Assembly: GCA_017414965.1 (NCBI GenBank)
Contig: JAFQJL010000009.1
Location: 52,109-116,108 of the forward strand
DNA length: 64,000 bases
From: Clostridia bacterium
GTDB taxonomy: Bacteria > Bacillota > Clostridia > Oscillospirales > Acutalibacteraceae
Reading direction: 5' to 3'
Positions 44,941-53,999 of this stretch are shown piece by piece. Position numbers and translations under genes: made by a program. Each line of letters begins with the position of its first letter. Positions within the stretch are counted from its first letter, which is position 1. The notes under the pieces were generated by a model that saw only the letters and a program-made list of their open reading frames with translations, searched no databases and was not told where the DNA came from.

Positions 44941-45950
44941 AAAACTGGTGGAAGGGCAACTTTGATTACATCAAAACCCGTAAGATCTGTTGGTTCATCT
45001 CGCTCGGCCTTCTGGTTGTCGGTTTGATCTTCAACATCATTTTCGGCACCGCGCTGGACGTGCAGTTCCGCGGCGGTAACGAGCTTTCGTACACCTACAC
45101 CGGCGAGATCGATTCGGATGCCGTCGAGGCTAAAATCGACAAAGCCGGCTTCAACTCCACCGTTCGTAAGGCGACCTCGGCTGACCAGACGCTTTTGAAA
45201 ATCAGCATTCCGGGCGAGGCGCTCTCGATGGAGGAGAAGGCAGAGATCGAAAAGATCTTTGCCGACAACTACAAGGACAACAAGATCACCGAGTCGGACA
45301 GCACCTCCCGCAGCCCGACGATGGGTTCGCAGTTCTTGTGGAAATGTCTGTTTGCGTTGGCGCTGGCTGCGGCGTTCTTGCTGCTGTACGTCGGCATCCG
45401 CTTCCGCAAGATCGGCGGTTGGACCGCGGCCGCGATGGCGATCGCCGCGCTGCTTCACGATATGCTGATCGTGTATTTCTCGTTTGTGATCTTCCAGATC
45501 CCGTTGAACGACAACTTTATTGCCGTGTTGCTGGCCATCCTCGGCTACTCCTTGAACGGCACCATCGTTATCTTTGACCGTATCCGTGAAAACCGTTCCA
45601 TTATGAAAGGGGCGGAGCTTCCCGAGATCGTCAACGCGTCGCTCAACCAGTCGGTACGCCGTAACGTGTCCACCACCGTTACCACGGTCGGTACGATGCT
45701 CGCAGTTGCCGTGGTGGGTATGGTGTTACAGTTGGATTCCATCATCAGCTTTGCCATCCCGCTGTTGTTCGGTTTGATCTCCGGCTTCTATACCTCGCAG
45801 TTCCTGTGCACGCCGACGTGGGTCCTGTGGGCTGTGAAGGACGAAGCCCGTCAGGTAGAACGCGCCGCGGCGAAGAAAATCGCTAAGAAAGAGGCTGCCA
45901 AGAAAGCCGCCGCCAAGAAAAAAGCGGCGAAACAGGCCAAAAAGAAGTAA
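44937..45950 (+). CDS. secF: Protein translocase subunit SecF
   Basis: A 337-residue partner of SecD. First helix at about 15-37, VQFRGGNELSY marks the SecF D1 region, then five helices with GYSLNGTIVIFDRIRENR (about 200-217). The C-terminus is an unusually long Lys/Ala tail (about 30 residues of alternating KKAAKK) facing the cytoplasm, perhaps contacting ribosomes or lipids; this is inference. The start codon overlaps the secD stop, so translation is coupled. Confidence 0.95.
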   Translation: MKNWWKGNFDYIKTRKICWFISLGLLVVGLIFNIIFGTALDVQFRGGNELSYTYTGEIDSDAVEAKIDKAGFNSTVRKATSADQTLLKISIPGEALSMEEKAEIEKIFADNYKDNKITESDSTSRSPTMGSQFLWKCLFALALAAAFLLLYVGIRFRKIGGWTAAAMAIAALLHDMLIVYFSFVIFQIPLNDNFIAVLLAILGYSLNGTIVIFDRIRENRSIMKGAELPEIVNASLNQSVRRNVSTTVTTVGTMLAVAVVGMVLQLDSIISFAIPLLFGLISGFYTSQFLCTPTWVLWAVKDEARQVERAAAKKIAKKEAAKKAAAKKKAAKQAKKK

Positions 45951-45956
45951 TGCGTA

Positions 45957-45990
45957 AAACAAGGCGGCCAATCGGTCGCCTTGTTTGTTT
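45957..45990 (+). terminator. Terminator after secF
   Basis: Stem AACAAGGCG.CC/GG.CGCCTTGTT with AATC loop followed by TGTTT; moderate T run. Confidence 0.72.
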
Positions 45991-46006
45991 AGGAAAGGAG
46001 TTTCCT

Positions 46007-46486
46007 ATGGATATGCTACTGGGGTTGGGCGCCAATCTGGGCGATCCCGCCGCCACGCTACGCGCGGCGCTCGCGGCACTCGACCGCGTGCCGGGCATTT
46101 GCGTTCGTCGGTGCTCCTCGTTTTACCGCACACAACCGGTCGGGTATATCGACCAGCCGACCTTTACCAACGCCGTTGCCGAGATCGAGACCACCCTCTC
46201 CCCTCGCGCCGTGCTGGGCGCGTGTCTGGGCATTGAGGCGGCGCTCGGGCGCGAGCGCACGTTTCGAAACGCTCCGCGCGTGGTGGACATCGACGTGCTA
46301 CTCGCCGACGGCGCAGAGGACAACACCGCCGAGCTGACGCTGCCGCATCCGCGGATGCGCGAGCGCGCATTCGTGCTGGTGCCGCTTTCCGAGCTGTGCC
46401 CGTCACTCAAATGGCACGGGTACGACTTTGCCGAGGACCTTAAAAAAGTGGACACTACGCAAATTTTTGAACGGTTGGGCGATTGA
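46007..46486 (+). CDS. folK: 6-hydroxymethyl-dihydropterin pyrophosphokinase
   Basis: A 159-residue HPPK that activates the pterin with ATP in folate synthesis. GLGANLGDP at the start, FYRTQPVGYIDQPTF, and the catalytic RNAPRVVDIDVLL with PHPRMRERAFVLVPL follow family order. ATG at 46007 follows AAAGGAG. The other folate genes (folP, folB) are not adjacent, so it is a single gene here; the aconitase promoter overlaps its stop codon. Confidence 0.95.
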   Translation: MDMLLGLGANLGDPAATLRAALAALDRVPGICVRRCSSFYRTQPVGYIDQPTFTNAVAEIETTLSPRAVLGACLGIEAALGRERTFRNAPRVVDIDVLLADGAEDNTAELTLPHPRMRERAFVLVPLSELCPSLKWHGYDFAEDLKKVDTTQIFERLGD

Positions 46487-46511
46487 CAGAACCGACCAAA
46501 TACAGTATACT
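46483..46511 (+). promoter_or_regulatory. Promoter for aconitase
   Basis: TTGACA (46483-46488) and TATACT (46506-46511), 17-base spacer, overlapping the folK stop codon. Confidence 0.8.
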
Positions 46512-46514
46512 GTA
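46501..46514. promoter_or_regulatory. Palindrome covering the aconitase -10
   Basis: TACAGTATACTGTA is a perfect 14-base palindrome lying across the -10, a position typical of repressor sites. Regulator unknown. Confidence 0.5.
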
Positions 46515-46548
46515 AAGGAATTCTATCCCATAGAAAGGACGATTGATT

Positions 46549-48477
46549 ATGGGTTACACATTGGCACAAAAGTGCATTAAAGCGCACCTGCTTTCCGGCG
46601 ATATGAGCCAGATCGGCAGCGAGATTGGTCTGAAAATCGATCAGACGCTGACGCAGGATGCGACCGGCACGATGGCGTATCTGGAATTTGAGGCCATCGG
46701 CATCGACCGTGTGCGCACCGAGCTGTCGGTCGCTTACATCGATCACAACACCCTGCAAACCGGCTTTGAAAATGCCGACGATCACCGCTATATTCAGAGC
46801 GTCTGCAAAAAGCACGGCTTGCAGTTCTCCCGTCCGGGCAACGGCATCTGCCATCAGGTGCATCTGGAGCGCTTCGGCATTCCGGGCAAGACCCTGATCG
46901 GTTCGGACAGCCACACCCCCACCGCCGGCGGCATCGGTATGCTCGCGTTCGGCGCGGGCGGCTTAGACGTGGCGATGGCGATGGGCGGCGGCACCTACTA
47001 CATTTCGATGCCCAAGATGGTACGCGTCAACCTGCACGGCAAGCTTCAGCCGTGGGTTGCTGCGAAGGACATCATTTTGGAGGTCCTGCGTCGCATGTCG
47101 GTCAAGGGCGGCGTCGGCAAAATCATCGAGTACGGCGGCGACGGCGTTGCGTCGTTGTCGGTGCCGGAGCGTGCCACCATCACCAATATGGGCGCGGAGC
47201 TCGGCGCTTCCACCTCCATTTTCCCGTCGGACGACGTGACGCGCGCGTTTATGGAAGCGCAGGGTCGCGGCGATCAGTGGGTACCGCTGGCGCCCGACGC
47301 AGACGCGGTATACGACGAAGTACTGGAAATCGATTTGAATACGCTGGCGCCGTTGGCCGCTTGTCCGCATTCGCCGGATAACGTCAAACCGGTATCCGAA
47401 CTGGCGGGCATGAAGGTTGATCAGTGCTGCATTGGCTCCTGCACCAACTCCTCGCTGTTTGATATGCTGAAAGTCGCGGCGATCCTCAAGGGCAAGACGG
47501 TATGTCCGTCGGTGTCGCTGGGTATCGCCCCCGGTTCCAAGCAGGTATTTAATATGCTCGCCGATTGCGGCGCGTTGGCCGATCTGATTGCGGCCGGTGC
47601 GCGCATTCTGGAATGCGCTTGCGGTCCGTGCATCGGTATGGGTCAGTCCCCGAACTCCGGCGGCGTATCCTTGCGCACCTTCAACCGTAACTTCGAAGGT
47701 CGCAGCGGTACCGCCGACGGTCAGGTCTACCTGGTCAGTCCGGAGGTGGCGGCCGCCTCGGCGATTACCGGTGTGTTCACCGATCCGCGCACGCTGGGCG
47801 ATGCGCCGGTCGTGACGATGCCGGAGAAATTCTCCATCAACGACAATATGATCGTGCCACCGGCTTCTCCGGAGGAAGCCAAGGATCTGGAGATCCTGCG
47901 CGGTCCGAACATCAAGCCGTTCCCCTCGAACGATCCGATTGCGGACACCATCGAGGCGGATGTGCTGCTCAAAGTGGGCGACAACATCACCACCGACCAC
48001 ATTATGCCGGCCGGAGCTAAGGTATTGCCGCTCCGCTCCAACATTCCGGCAATCTCGCAGCACTGCTTCACGCGTTGCGACCCCACCTTCCCCGCCCGTT
48101 GCGAAGCGGCTGGCAAGGGCTTTATCGTCGGCGGCAACAACTACGGACAGGGCAGTTCCCGTGAGCACGCGGCGCTGGCGCCGTTGCATCTGGGCATCAA
48201 GGCGGTGTTCGTGCAGTCGTTTGCCCGTATCCACGTAGCCAACCTCATCAACGCCGGCATTCTGCCGCTCACTTTTGCCGATCCGGCGGATTACGACCGC
48301 ATCCAGAGTGGCGACACGCTGCGGTTGACCAACGTCCGCACCCATCTCACCGAGGGCACGGATTTCGAGTTGGTCAACGTCACGCGCGGCGAGACGTACG
48401 CGCTCCCCAACACGCTGACCGAGCGTCAGGCTCAGATCCTGCTGGCCGGCGGTCTGCTGTACACCATCGAAAAGTAA
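46549..48477 (+). CDS. Aconitate hydratase, anaerobic/AcnA-like short form
   Basis: A 642-residue [4Fe-4S] enzyme interconverting citrate and isocitrate, here serving 2-oxoglutarate and glutamate synthesis. Cluster cysteines are in GSCTNS (about residue 298) and CACGPCIGMG (about 354-357); SDSHTPTAGGIG and NYGQGSSREHAAL mark the active site. At 642 residues it is much shorter than bacterial AcnA (about 890) and matches the clostridial/mitochondrial-like compact group; a homoaconitase-like role is a less likely alternative. ATG at 46549 follows GAAAGGAC. Followed by a strong terminator. Confidence 0.93.
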   Translation: MGYTLAQKCIKAHLLSGDMSQIGSEIGLKIDQTLTQDATGTMAYLEFEAIGIDRVRTELSVAYIDHNTLQTGFENADDHRYIQSVCKKHGLQFSRPGNGICHQVHLERFGIPGKTLIGSDSHTPTAGGIGMLAFGAGGLDVAMAMGGGTYYISMPKMVRVNLHGKLQPWVAAKDIILEVLRRMSVKGGVGKIIEYGGDGVASLSVPERATITNMGAELGASTSIFPSDDVTRAFMEAQGRGDQWVPLAPDADAVYDEVLEIDLNTLAPLAACPHSPDNVKPVSELAGMKVDQCCIGSCTNSSLFDMLKVAAILKGKTVCPSVSLGIAPGSKQVFNMLADCGALADLIAAGARILECACGPCIGMGQSPNSGGVSLRTFNRNFEGRSGTADGQVYLVSPEVAAASAITGVFTDPRTLGDAPVVTMPEKFSINDNMIVPPASPEEAKDLEILRGPNIKPFPSNDPIADTIEADVLLKVGDNITTDHIMPAGAKVLPLRSNIPAISQHCFTRCDPTFPARCEAAGKGFIVGGNNYGQGSSREHAALAPLHLGIKAVFVQSFARIHVANLINAGILPLTFADPADYDRIQSGDTLRLTNVRTHLTEGTDFELVNVTRGETYALPNTLTERQAQILLAGGLLYTIEK

Positions 48478-48493
48478 AATACACCAAACAACA

Positions 48494-48528
48494 AACGCGA
48501 TCTGTGATTTTCACAGATCGCGTTTTTT
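48494..48528. terminator. Terminator between aconitase and ilvD
   Basis: Stem AACGCGATCTGTGA/TCACAGATCGCGTT with TTT loop and TTTTTT; serves convergent genes. Confidence 0.93.
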
Positions 48529-48536
48529 ATGTTCCG

Positions 48537-50201
48537 TCAGATCAAATCGTCAAACACCGCACCGGTGGCCGCGTCGGTCACGTGCTGCGCATAACGGCGG
48601 TTATAGCCGGTCAACTCGCGCTCCGGCGCTTTCCACGCCGCACGGCGCGCCGCCAAGATTTCCTCATCCACCAGCAGTTCCAGCTTACGCGCCGGAATAT
48701 CGATGGCGATGGTATCGCCCTCCTCGACCAGCGCAATGGTACCACCGGCCGCCGCCTCCGGCGACACGTGGCCGATGCTGGCGCCGCGCGTGGCACCCGA
48801 GAATCGACCGTCGGTGATCAGCGCCACGCTGCTGCCGAGTCCCATACCGATGATGTTGGAGGTCGGAGACAACATCTCGCGCATACCCGGACCGCCCTTC
48901 GGACCTTCGTAGCGGATCACCACCACGTCGCCGGCCTTGATCTTGCCGCCGAGGATCGCTTCGTTGGCCGCCTCCTCGCTCTCAAACACGCGCGCCGGAC
49001 CGGTATGCTGCATCATTTCGGGAGCAACCGCACCCTGCTTGACAACCGCGCCGGTCTCCGCCAGATTGCCGAACAGCACCGCAATGCCGCCGTCCGCGCG
49101 GATCGGAGAACCGATAAAATGGATAATGTCGCCGTCCGCATTCGGTGCGGCGTCCATACGATCGCCCACCGTACCGCTGACGGTCAGCGCGTCGCGGTGG
49201 ATCAGACCCTTTTTATCCAGTTCTTTGAGCATCGACGGAATGCCGCCAACGTCGTTCAAATCGGTAATGAACACCGAGGACGCGGGATTAAGCTTGCAGA
49301 TCTGCGGCGTCGATTTGCCGATATCGTCGATATGCTTGAGCGACACCGGACGACCCGCGGCATAGGAGATCGCGAGCAGGTGCAGCACCGTGTTACTGGA
49401 ACAACCGATCGCCATATCCGCACGCAGGGCGTTGTCAAACGCCTTGTCGGTGAGGATGTCGCTCGGGCGAATGTTTTCCTTGAGCAGTTCCATCACGCGT
49501 TCACCGGTTGCTTTTGCCAAGCGCACACGCGCGGCGTGAACCGCGGGAATGGTGCCGTTACCCGGAAGCGCCATACCGATCGCTTCGGTCAAGCAGTTCA
49601 TCGAGTTGGCGGTGTACATACCCGAGCAAGAACCGCAACCCGGGCAGGCGCTATCCTCCAAGCGGTGGAGATCGCACTCGGTCATCTTACCGGCCGCCGT
49701 AGCGCCGACCGCCTCAAACATCTCGGACAAACCAATACGGCCGCCCGCCAGATCGCGTCCCGGCATCATCGGACCGCCCGACACAAAGATGGAGGGCAGA
49801 TTCAAGCGGCACGCCGCCATCAGCATACCCGGCACGATCTTGTCACAGTTCGGGATAAACACCACCGCGTCCAAAGGATGGGCAGTCAACATAATTTCGA
49901 CCGAGTCGGCAATCAGTTCGCGCGAGCTAAGCGAGTATTTCATACCCTTGTGGTTCATCGCCAGACCGTCGCACACACCGATGGTATCAAACCGGAACGG
50001 CACACCGCCGGCGTTACGAATACCGGCTTCCACCGCATCCGCAATGGTATTGAGATGTGTGTGTCCCGGAATAAAATCGCTCTTGGAGCAGACGACGCCG
50101 ATAAACGGACGCGCCATTTCCGCGTCGGTCAAACCGAGCGCCTTGAGAAGCGAACGGTGCGGCGCCCGCGAAATACCCTCTTTTAACAAATCACTACGCA
50201 T
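48537..50201 (-). CDS. ilvD: Dihydroxy-acid dehydratase
   Basis: A 554-residue Fe-S dehydratase in valine, isoleucine and leucine synthesis. Motifs CDKIVPGML and [16 protein letters not shown] hold the cluster cysteines, [12 protein letters not shown] and GHVSPEAA lie near the C-terminus. Length is normal. ATG at 50201 follows AGGAGG. It is 14 bases behind a membrane protein gene of unknown function, so the two are probably co-transcribed; no other ilv genes are nearby. Confidence 0.96.
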   Translation of the reverse strand: MRSDLLKEGISRAPHRSLLKALGLTDAEMARPFIGVVCSKSDFIPGHTHLNTIADAVEAGIRNAGGVPFRFDTIGVCDGLAMNHKGMKYSLSSRELIADSVEIMLTAHPLDAVVFIPNCDKIVPGMLMAACRLNLPSIFVSGGPMMPGRDLAGGRIGLSEMFEAVGATAAGKMTECDLHRLEDSACPGCGSCSGMYTANSMNCLTEAIGMALPGNGTIPAVHAARVRLAKATGERVMELLKENIRPSDILTDKAFDNALRADMAIGCSSNTVLHLLAISYAAGRPVSLKHIDDIGKSTPQICKLNPASSVFITDLNDVGGIPSMLKELDKKGLIHRDALTVSGTVGDRMDAAPNADGDIIHFIGSPIRADGGIAVLFGNLAETGAVVKQGAVAPEMMQHTGPARVFESEEAANEAILGGKIKAGDVVVIRYEGPKGGPGMREMLSPTSNIIGMGLGSSVALITDGRFSGATRGASIGHVSPEAAAGGTIALVEEGDTIAIDIPARKLELLVDEEILAARRAAWKAPERELTGYNRRYAQHVTDAATGAVFDDLI

Positions 50202-50215
50202 AGTAACCTCCTATG

Positions 50216-50947
50216 TCACTCAACCGGTTTCGCCGTCGTTTTAGGCGGTGTCTTGCCGATCAGATTTTCCAAATATGTCTTGGCCGCGGCCGCATCACGC
50301 ACCTCGCGCGCGTCCTCGGTGTCGTACGCCGGTCGCACGCCGAAGTACAAATGCTCCGGCAAGCTCTTGGCCCACTCGCTCTTTTGCAGATCGCTGCCGT
50401 ACCAGTCCCAATAATGCTCCTCGGCATTGTAACCGGCGTCGTCCACATCCAACGGCGCAAACAACTCGGTTTTGCCTTTCAAGATCTCTTGCCCGATGCG
50501 ATCGTACCAGCTTTGATCGAAAATAACCAGCTTGGTCCGCCCGTCAGACAACAGAATCTGCATCTTCATAATGTACGCCGACGTGGTTTCGGTCACCGTC
50601 TGGGTGCCGTCGCCGATCGCCAGCACGTTGACACCCATTTTGAGCTTGCCGTCGTGGTTGATGTCGTCCGCATACGTCATCAACTCCTCTTTCAGCGCCT
50701 CGGTTGCCTGCGCGTTATACGCCTCGGCTGTGACCAGCATACCCTCGTAGTCGGCATTGACGCGAGTCGCGATATCCACCACAAAGTAGATCGCCACGAT
50801 GAGCGCCAGCGCACCGCCCAGCACAAACCACTTGTTGTAGTACCAAAAATTCTCCCACTTGCTTTTGGGCGTTTGCGGTTCCTCCGGCTTCGGATTGGGA
50901 CGAAGTTCCTCCTCTTTTACCCCTGCCAATGCAAATTTTCTGGGCAT
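50216..50947 (-). CDS. Single-pass membrane protein of unknown function
   Basis: A 243-residue protein not recognised by me. A charged, Pro-rich cytosolic N-terminus (PNPKPEEPQTPKS) leads to KWENFWYYNKW and one transmembrane helix (about residues 40-59), leaving about 180 residues outside. The outer part is acidic with WDWYGSDLQKSEW and no cysteines. A related FWYY-KW entry motif occurs, as far as I recall, in other clostridial small membrane proteins. ATG at 50947 lies eleven bases after AAGGAG; GTG at 50959 overlaps the ribosome site. It is cotranscribed with ilvD from TTGATA-17-TATACT. Confidence 0.8.
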   Translation of the reverse strand: MPRKFALAGVKEEELRPNPKPEEPQTPKSKWENFWYYNKWFVLGGALALIVAIYFVVDIATRVNADYEGMLVTAEAYNAQATEALKEELMTYADDINHDGKLKMGVNVLAIGDGTQTVTETTSAYIMKMQILLSDGRTKLVIFDQSWYDRIGQEILKGKTELFAPLDVDDAGYNAEEHYWDWYGSDLQKSEWAKSLPEHLYFGVRPAYDTEDAREVRDAAAAKTYLENLIGKTPPKTTAKPVE

Positions 50948-50985
50948 TTTGAACTTCACTCCTTTTCACGAGTTAATATAAGGTT

Positions 50986-51014
50986 AGTATAGCACAACGC
51001 GCGCCGATTATCAA
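50986..51014 (-). promoter_or_regulatory. Promoter for the membrane protein-ilvD operon
   Basis: Minus strand TTGATA (51009-51014) and TATACT (50986-50991), 17-base spacer. Confidence 0.7.
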
Positions 51015-51027
51015 GTATTCGACAAAA

Positions 51028-51060
51028 AACAGGGCGGATTTTCCGCCCTGTTTTTTTCTT
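51028..51060 (-). terminator. Terminator after the GH106-like gene
   Basis: Stem AACAGGGCGGA/TCCGCCCTGTT with TTT loop; T run on either strand, three bases from the stop codon at 51063. Confidence 0.9.
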
Positions 51061-51062
51061 TG

Positions 51063-53705
51063 TTATACGACCGTCAGCGTAACCGGTCCGATCAGACCGC
51101 CGCCGCGCATCGGCTCGCTGAATTTCACCGAGGTATCGTAGTACGGTCCCAGAATGTTGGCCGGCCAACGATCGACCAAACCGGCGTGTGCGTGCTGATC
51201 CGCAGAGGTGTTCGCCACACAGATCTTGAGGTGGTTTTCCGGCTTGAGTGCCGCGCTATCCAGCGTCAAACGGTACGGATGTGCATACAAGATTCCCTGG
51301 CTCTTGCCGTTGACAAACACTTCGCAGGAGTGCTTGACTTCACCCAGCGACAGCACCAACGACGAGCCGGCTTTCCAGTTTTCCGGCAACGCAAACGTGG
51401 TATCGTACTCCGCACGACCGGAGAAATCGTCGCCATAGACCGCGCGCCAGTCGCCCAGTTTCATCGGCTGGAACACTTCGGTGGGATACCGCACCTCCAA
51501 CGCCGGATCGCCGATCTTGACCATCATCGTGCGGGAAGCCGTAAACTCCGTCAGTTCCATTGTCGACTCCAACGCAATCACACGTGCCGGATCCTCGGCG
51601 ATGGATTCCAGTTCGGCTTCGGTGAACAGAATCACCGCACTCTCGCCGCTGCACAGCGAGAGGACCAGATCCGTCTGACCGGCTTCTTCCTCGCGACAGA
51701 TAGGCGTGTCACTCAAGCGGCGCACCTTGCCGATCTCGGTATCCAAGCGGTAGCAGGGCTTCGACTCGTTGAAGCGCAGCGTGAAATCCTGCTTGCCCAT
51801 GCTCTCGTTAAACACATAATACAGCGTCGCGCCGTTCGGCAACGCACGCTTAAGCACGCGCACCGAGGGATCGTCCTCGTGCACCGGCTCTTCCTCCGAT
51901 TTGAGCGCCAGAATCTGTACCACCGGCGCGATCTCATCCTCCAGCGCATCCAACGCCACCACCTTCGCGCCCTTGATCGCGATGGTCGGGGCTTGATCGC
52001 ACACCTGCACAACCTTACCGCCGGCGGCGATAAACGCCTCCAGCTTTTCACGCGAGGAATCCAGTAGTTTGGTGCATTCCGGAAGCACGATGGTCTTGTA
52101 TTTGGCAAGCCCCATCGTCAATGCGCCATCCGCCACCGCGGCTTCGCCGAAGAAATCGTCGTCCACCACGTCGAACGGGCAGGGATAGCCCTCCAACTTG
52201 TAGCCAATGGCGTCAAATGCCGCCGAGGTCGCCTCACGCAGCGGCACACTCGCCCACTGATCGCGGATCGGCAGGTACAAGCCGACCTCCACCACCGGAT
52301 CGCCCAACGACAGCGCGTAGCACTGGCGGGTAATGCTGTTGTAGATACCCTTCAGATGCACGTAGGACGGATCCTCCGGAATGTTACCGCCGCCGACACC
52401 GGCGACACCGGTGCCCTCGCGACCGTTGCCCATGCTCATACAGTTGATCACGTTGATACCGCGCACCAACTGGAAGCCGATGGCGTACCGCATCTCCTCA
52501 AAGCCGGTCGTACCGCCCGGTCCGTAGACACCGAAGGTCTCGGTCAGCGAATAACGGCTGCCGGTCTGCGCCGCGGCGCTGGACGCAAACCGCGGAAAGA
52601 AGTGGTTAGCCGCAATCGGAATATAGCGATCGCCAAAGCGATAATATACACTTTGCGGACGACGATTGGTGATCTGCTGCATAATGGCATCCACACCCGG
52701 CACATCGAACTTGCGAAGCGCACGCATAATGCTCTTGTAGCTGTATTTGCCGGAGCCGTCGCTCACATCGTCGCCGCCAACGTGACCGACCGACAGCATA
52801 TGATGCTCGTGGCACCAGCTCTGCAGCTGACCGAGGTAGTTTTCCGCGTACCGTTTGGCCCACCAATCGAAGTAATCGATGCGAGCTTGTTGCTCGCGTT
52901 CGGACAGGTCCTCGCTGCTAAACAACGCCGGCAGATAATCCAATAGATCGTAGCCGTAGATCGCCTTAAACTGCTCCTCCGTACCCTCCGACCACGCAGG
53001 GCCCGGCACTTCCGGCTCGTCGGTGAAGAAATAACGGATCTCGTTACCGAACAGATCCGGCATCGCTTCGTTGTAACGGTCATGCGTGACTTTCAGGAAG
53101 CGCTCGGCGCTCTTCGGATTGAGCAAATCGGGATAGTCGTTGTTGAGCCACTTCGGATAGTTGATTTGATACTCCCAAATCTCCTCATCCTCCACCGGCG
53201 TGTAGCCCGCCGCCAGACGCTGACGATCCAGCGAGAACGCAGCCACCGCATCCTCCGCCGGCACATAGGCTTCGCCTGCCTTAAGGGTGCGCGTCTCCTG
53301 CTTCAAGTTGCGGCAACGCAGTTCCGGATGCTCCTTACAGGTCAAACCGTTGGCCATACCCGACGGCCAGCCGGCCTCGTCGTACATCCAGAACGTCAGG
53401 CCTTTCGAAAGGGCATATTCCACCGCAAAGCGGTACATTTCCAAATAATCGTCCGACAGATACGGCGGCGACAAATACGTCGGCGACATCTCGGGACGGA
53501 ACTCCGGCGGTTGCGGAATGACGCACAAACTGCGCATACCGCCCTCTGCCATGGCATCGATGTGATGACGAATGCTGTCGTAGCTGAGGGGCATCGTCCA
53601 GCTCCAGTTGTACGACACGGCAAACTCCCGATCCGGCCGGACAAATTGCTGGGCATCAAAGTCCAGCGGTGCCGGTGTCGGCAACGGGGGAACCTGCTTA
53701 TACAT
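51063..53705 (-). CDS. GH106-like glycosyl hydrolase, cytosolic
   Basis: An 880-residue protein without a signal peptide. The N-terminal half is a TIM-barrel-like domain with YDEAGWPSGMANG (about residues 105-117), IRYFFTDEPEVPGP (about 220-233) and SVGHVGGDD; this order is typical of the GH106 alpha-L-rhamnosidase-related group. The C-terminal part (about 745-880) is a galactose-binding-like jelly roll (FALPENWKAGSSL, VFVNGKSQG). It probably removes rhamnose-like or related sugars from imported glycans; specificity is inference. ATG at 53705 is chosen (AAGGG eleven bases before); ATG at 53714 is possible but too close. A consensus promoter with an AAGCGCTT dyad lies upstream. Confidence 0.8.
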   Translation of the reverse strand: MYKQVPPLPTPAPLDFDAQQFVRPDREFAVSYNWSWTMPLSYDSIRHHIDAMAEGGMRSLCVIPQPPEFRPEMSPTYLSPPYLSDDYLEMYRFAVEYALSKGLTFWMYDEAGWPSGMANGLTCKEHPELRCRNLKQETRTLKAGEAYVPAEDAVAAFSLDRQRLAAGYTPVEDEEIWEYQINYPKWLNNDYPDLLNPKSAERFLKVTHDRYNEAMPDLFGNEIRYFFTDEPEVPGPAWSEGTEEQFKAIYGYDLLDYLPALFSSEDLSEREQQARIDYFDWWAKRYAENYLGQLQSWCHEHHMLSVGHVGGDDVSDGSGKYSYKSIMRALRKFDVPGVDAIMQQITNRRPQSVYYRFGDRYIPIAANHFFPRFASSAAAQTGSRYSLTETFGVYGPGGTTGFEEMRYAIGFQLVRGINVINCMSMGNGREGTGVAGVGGGNIPEDPSYVHLKGIYNSITRQCYALSLGDPVVEVGLYLPIRDQWASVPLREATSAAFDAIGYKLEGYPCPFDVVDDDFFGEAAVADGALTMGLAKYKTIVLPECTKLLDSSREKLEAFIAAGGKVVQVCDQAPTIAIKGAKVVALDALEDEIAPVVQILALKSEEEPVHEDDPSVRVLKRALPNGATLYYVFNESMGKQDFTLRFNESKPCYRLDTEIGKVRRLSDTPICREEEAGQTDLVLSLCSGESAVILFTEAELESIAEDPARVIALESTMELTEFTASRTMMVKIGDPALEVRYPTEVFQPMKLGDWRAVYGDDFSGRAEYDTTFALPENWKAGSSLVLSLGEVKHSCEVFVNGKSQGILYAHPYRLTLDSAALKPENHLKICVANTSADQHAHAGLVDRWPANILGPYYDTSVKFSEPMRGGGLIGPVTLTVV

Positions 53706-53762
53706 ACCGATCATTTCCCTTCTAAAAAACACATTTCGGAAAGTACATCTTTCCTTGGTTTC

Positions 53763-53791
53763 AGTATATTAATAAGCGCTTTTTTTGTCAA
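53763..53791 (-). promoter_or_regulatory. Promoter of the GH106-like gene with dyad in the spacer
   Basis: Minus strand TTGACA (53786-53791) and TATACT (53763-53768), 17-base spacer containing the palindrome AAGCGCTT (53774-53781), a LacI/CcpA-type core. Confidence 0.78.
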
Positions 53792-53815
53792 GCGTTTTCG
53801 GGCATTTTTTACGAA

Positions 53816-53845
53816 AAAAGAGCAGGGATTCCTCCCTGCTCTTTT
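53816..53845 (-). terminator. Terminator after the small acidic peptide gene
   Basis: Stem AAGAGCAGGGA/TCCCTGCTCTT with TTCC loop and T run on the minus strand. Confidence 0.9.
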
Positions 53846-53848
53846 GGC

Positions 53849-53986
53849 TTATTGATCTTCCGGATCCACGTCTTCCTCATCGGGAACGATGTCGGTTTCC
53901 CAATCCTCTTTATCGCCGCTGGCGGTCAGGATCGCGAGGAACGGCAACTGCCGAATTTCCCATTCCGGGCTTTGATAATGCTTCAT
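53849..53986 (-). CDS. Small acidic peptide of unknown function, downstream of the large secreted hydrolase
   Basis: A 45-residue peptide beginning MKHYQSPEWEIRQLPFLAIL, then TASGDKEDWETDIVPDEED and an acidic end. It has no signal peptide and no cysteine. ATG at 53986 follows GGGGGAGAGG, and the gene starts 13 bases after the stop of the 1894-residue hydrolase, so it is co-transcribed and ends at a terminator. The opening pattern (Y-x-x-P-E-x-E-I, hydrophobic patch, TxSG) recalls short peptides scattered through gut clostridial genomes whose role is unknown. It could be a signal, a maturation substrate or a regulator; none is shown. Confidence 0.75.
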   Translation of the reverse strand: MKHYQSPEWEIRQLPFLAILTASGDKEDWETDIVPDEEDVDPEDQ

Positions 53987-53999
53987 GTTCCTCTCCCCC

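Noticed and set aside
46501..46514. LexA/SOS box before aconitase
   Set aside because: The palindrome has a superficial likeness to SOS boxes (TACAG...CTGTA) but the centre and spacing do not fit E. coli or Firmicutes LexA consensus, and aconitase is not an SOS gene.
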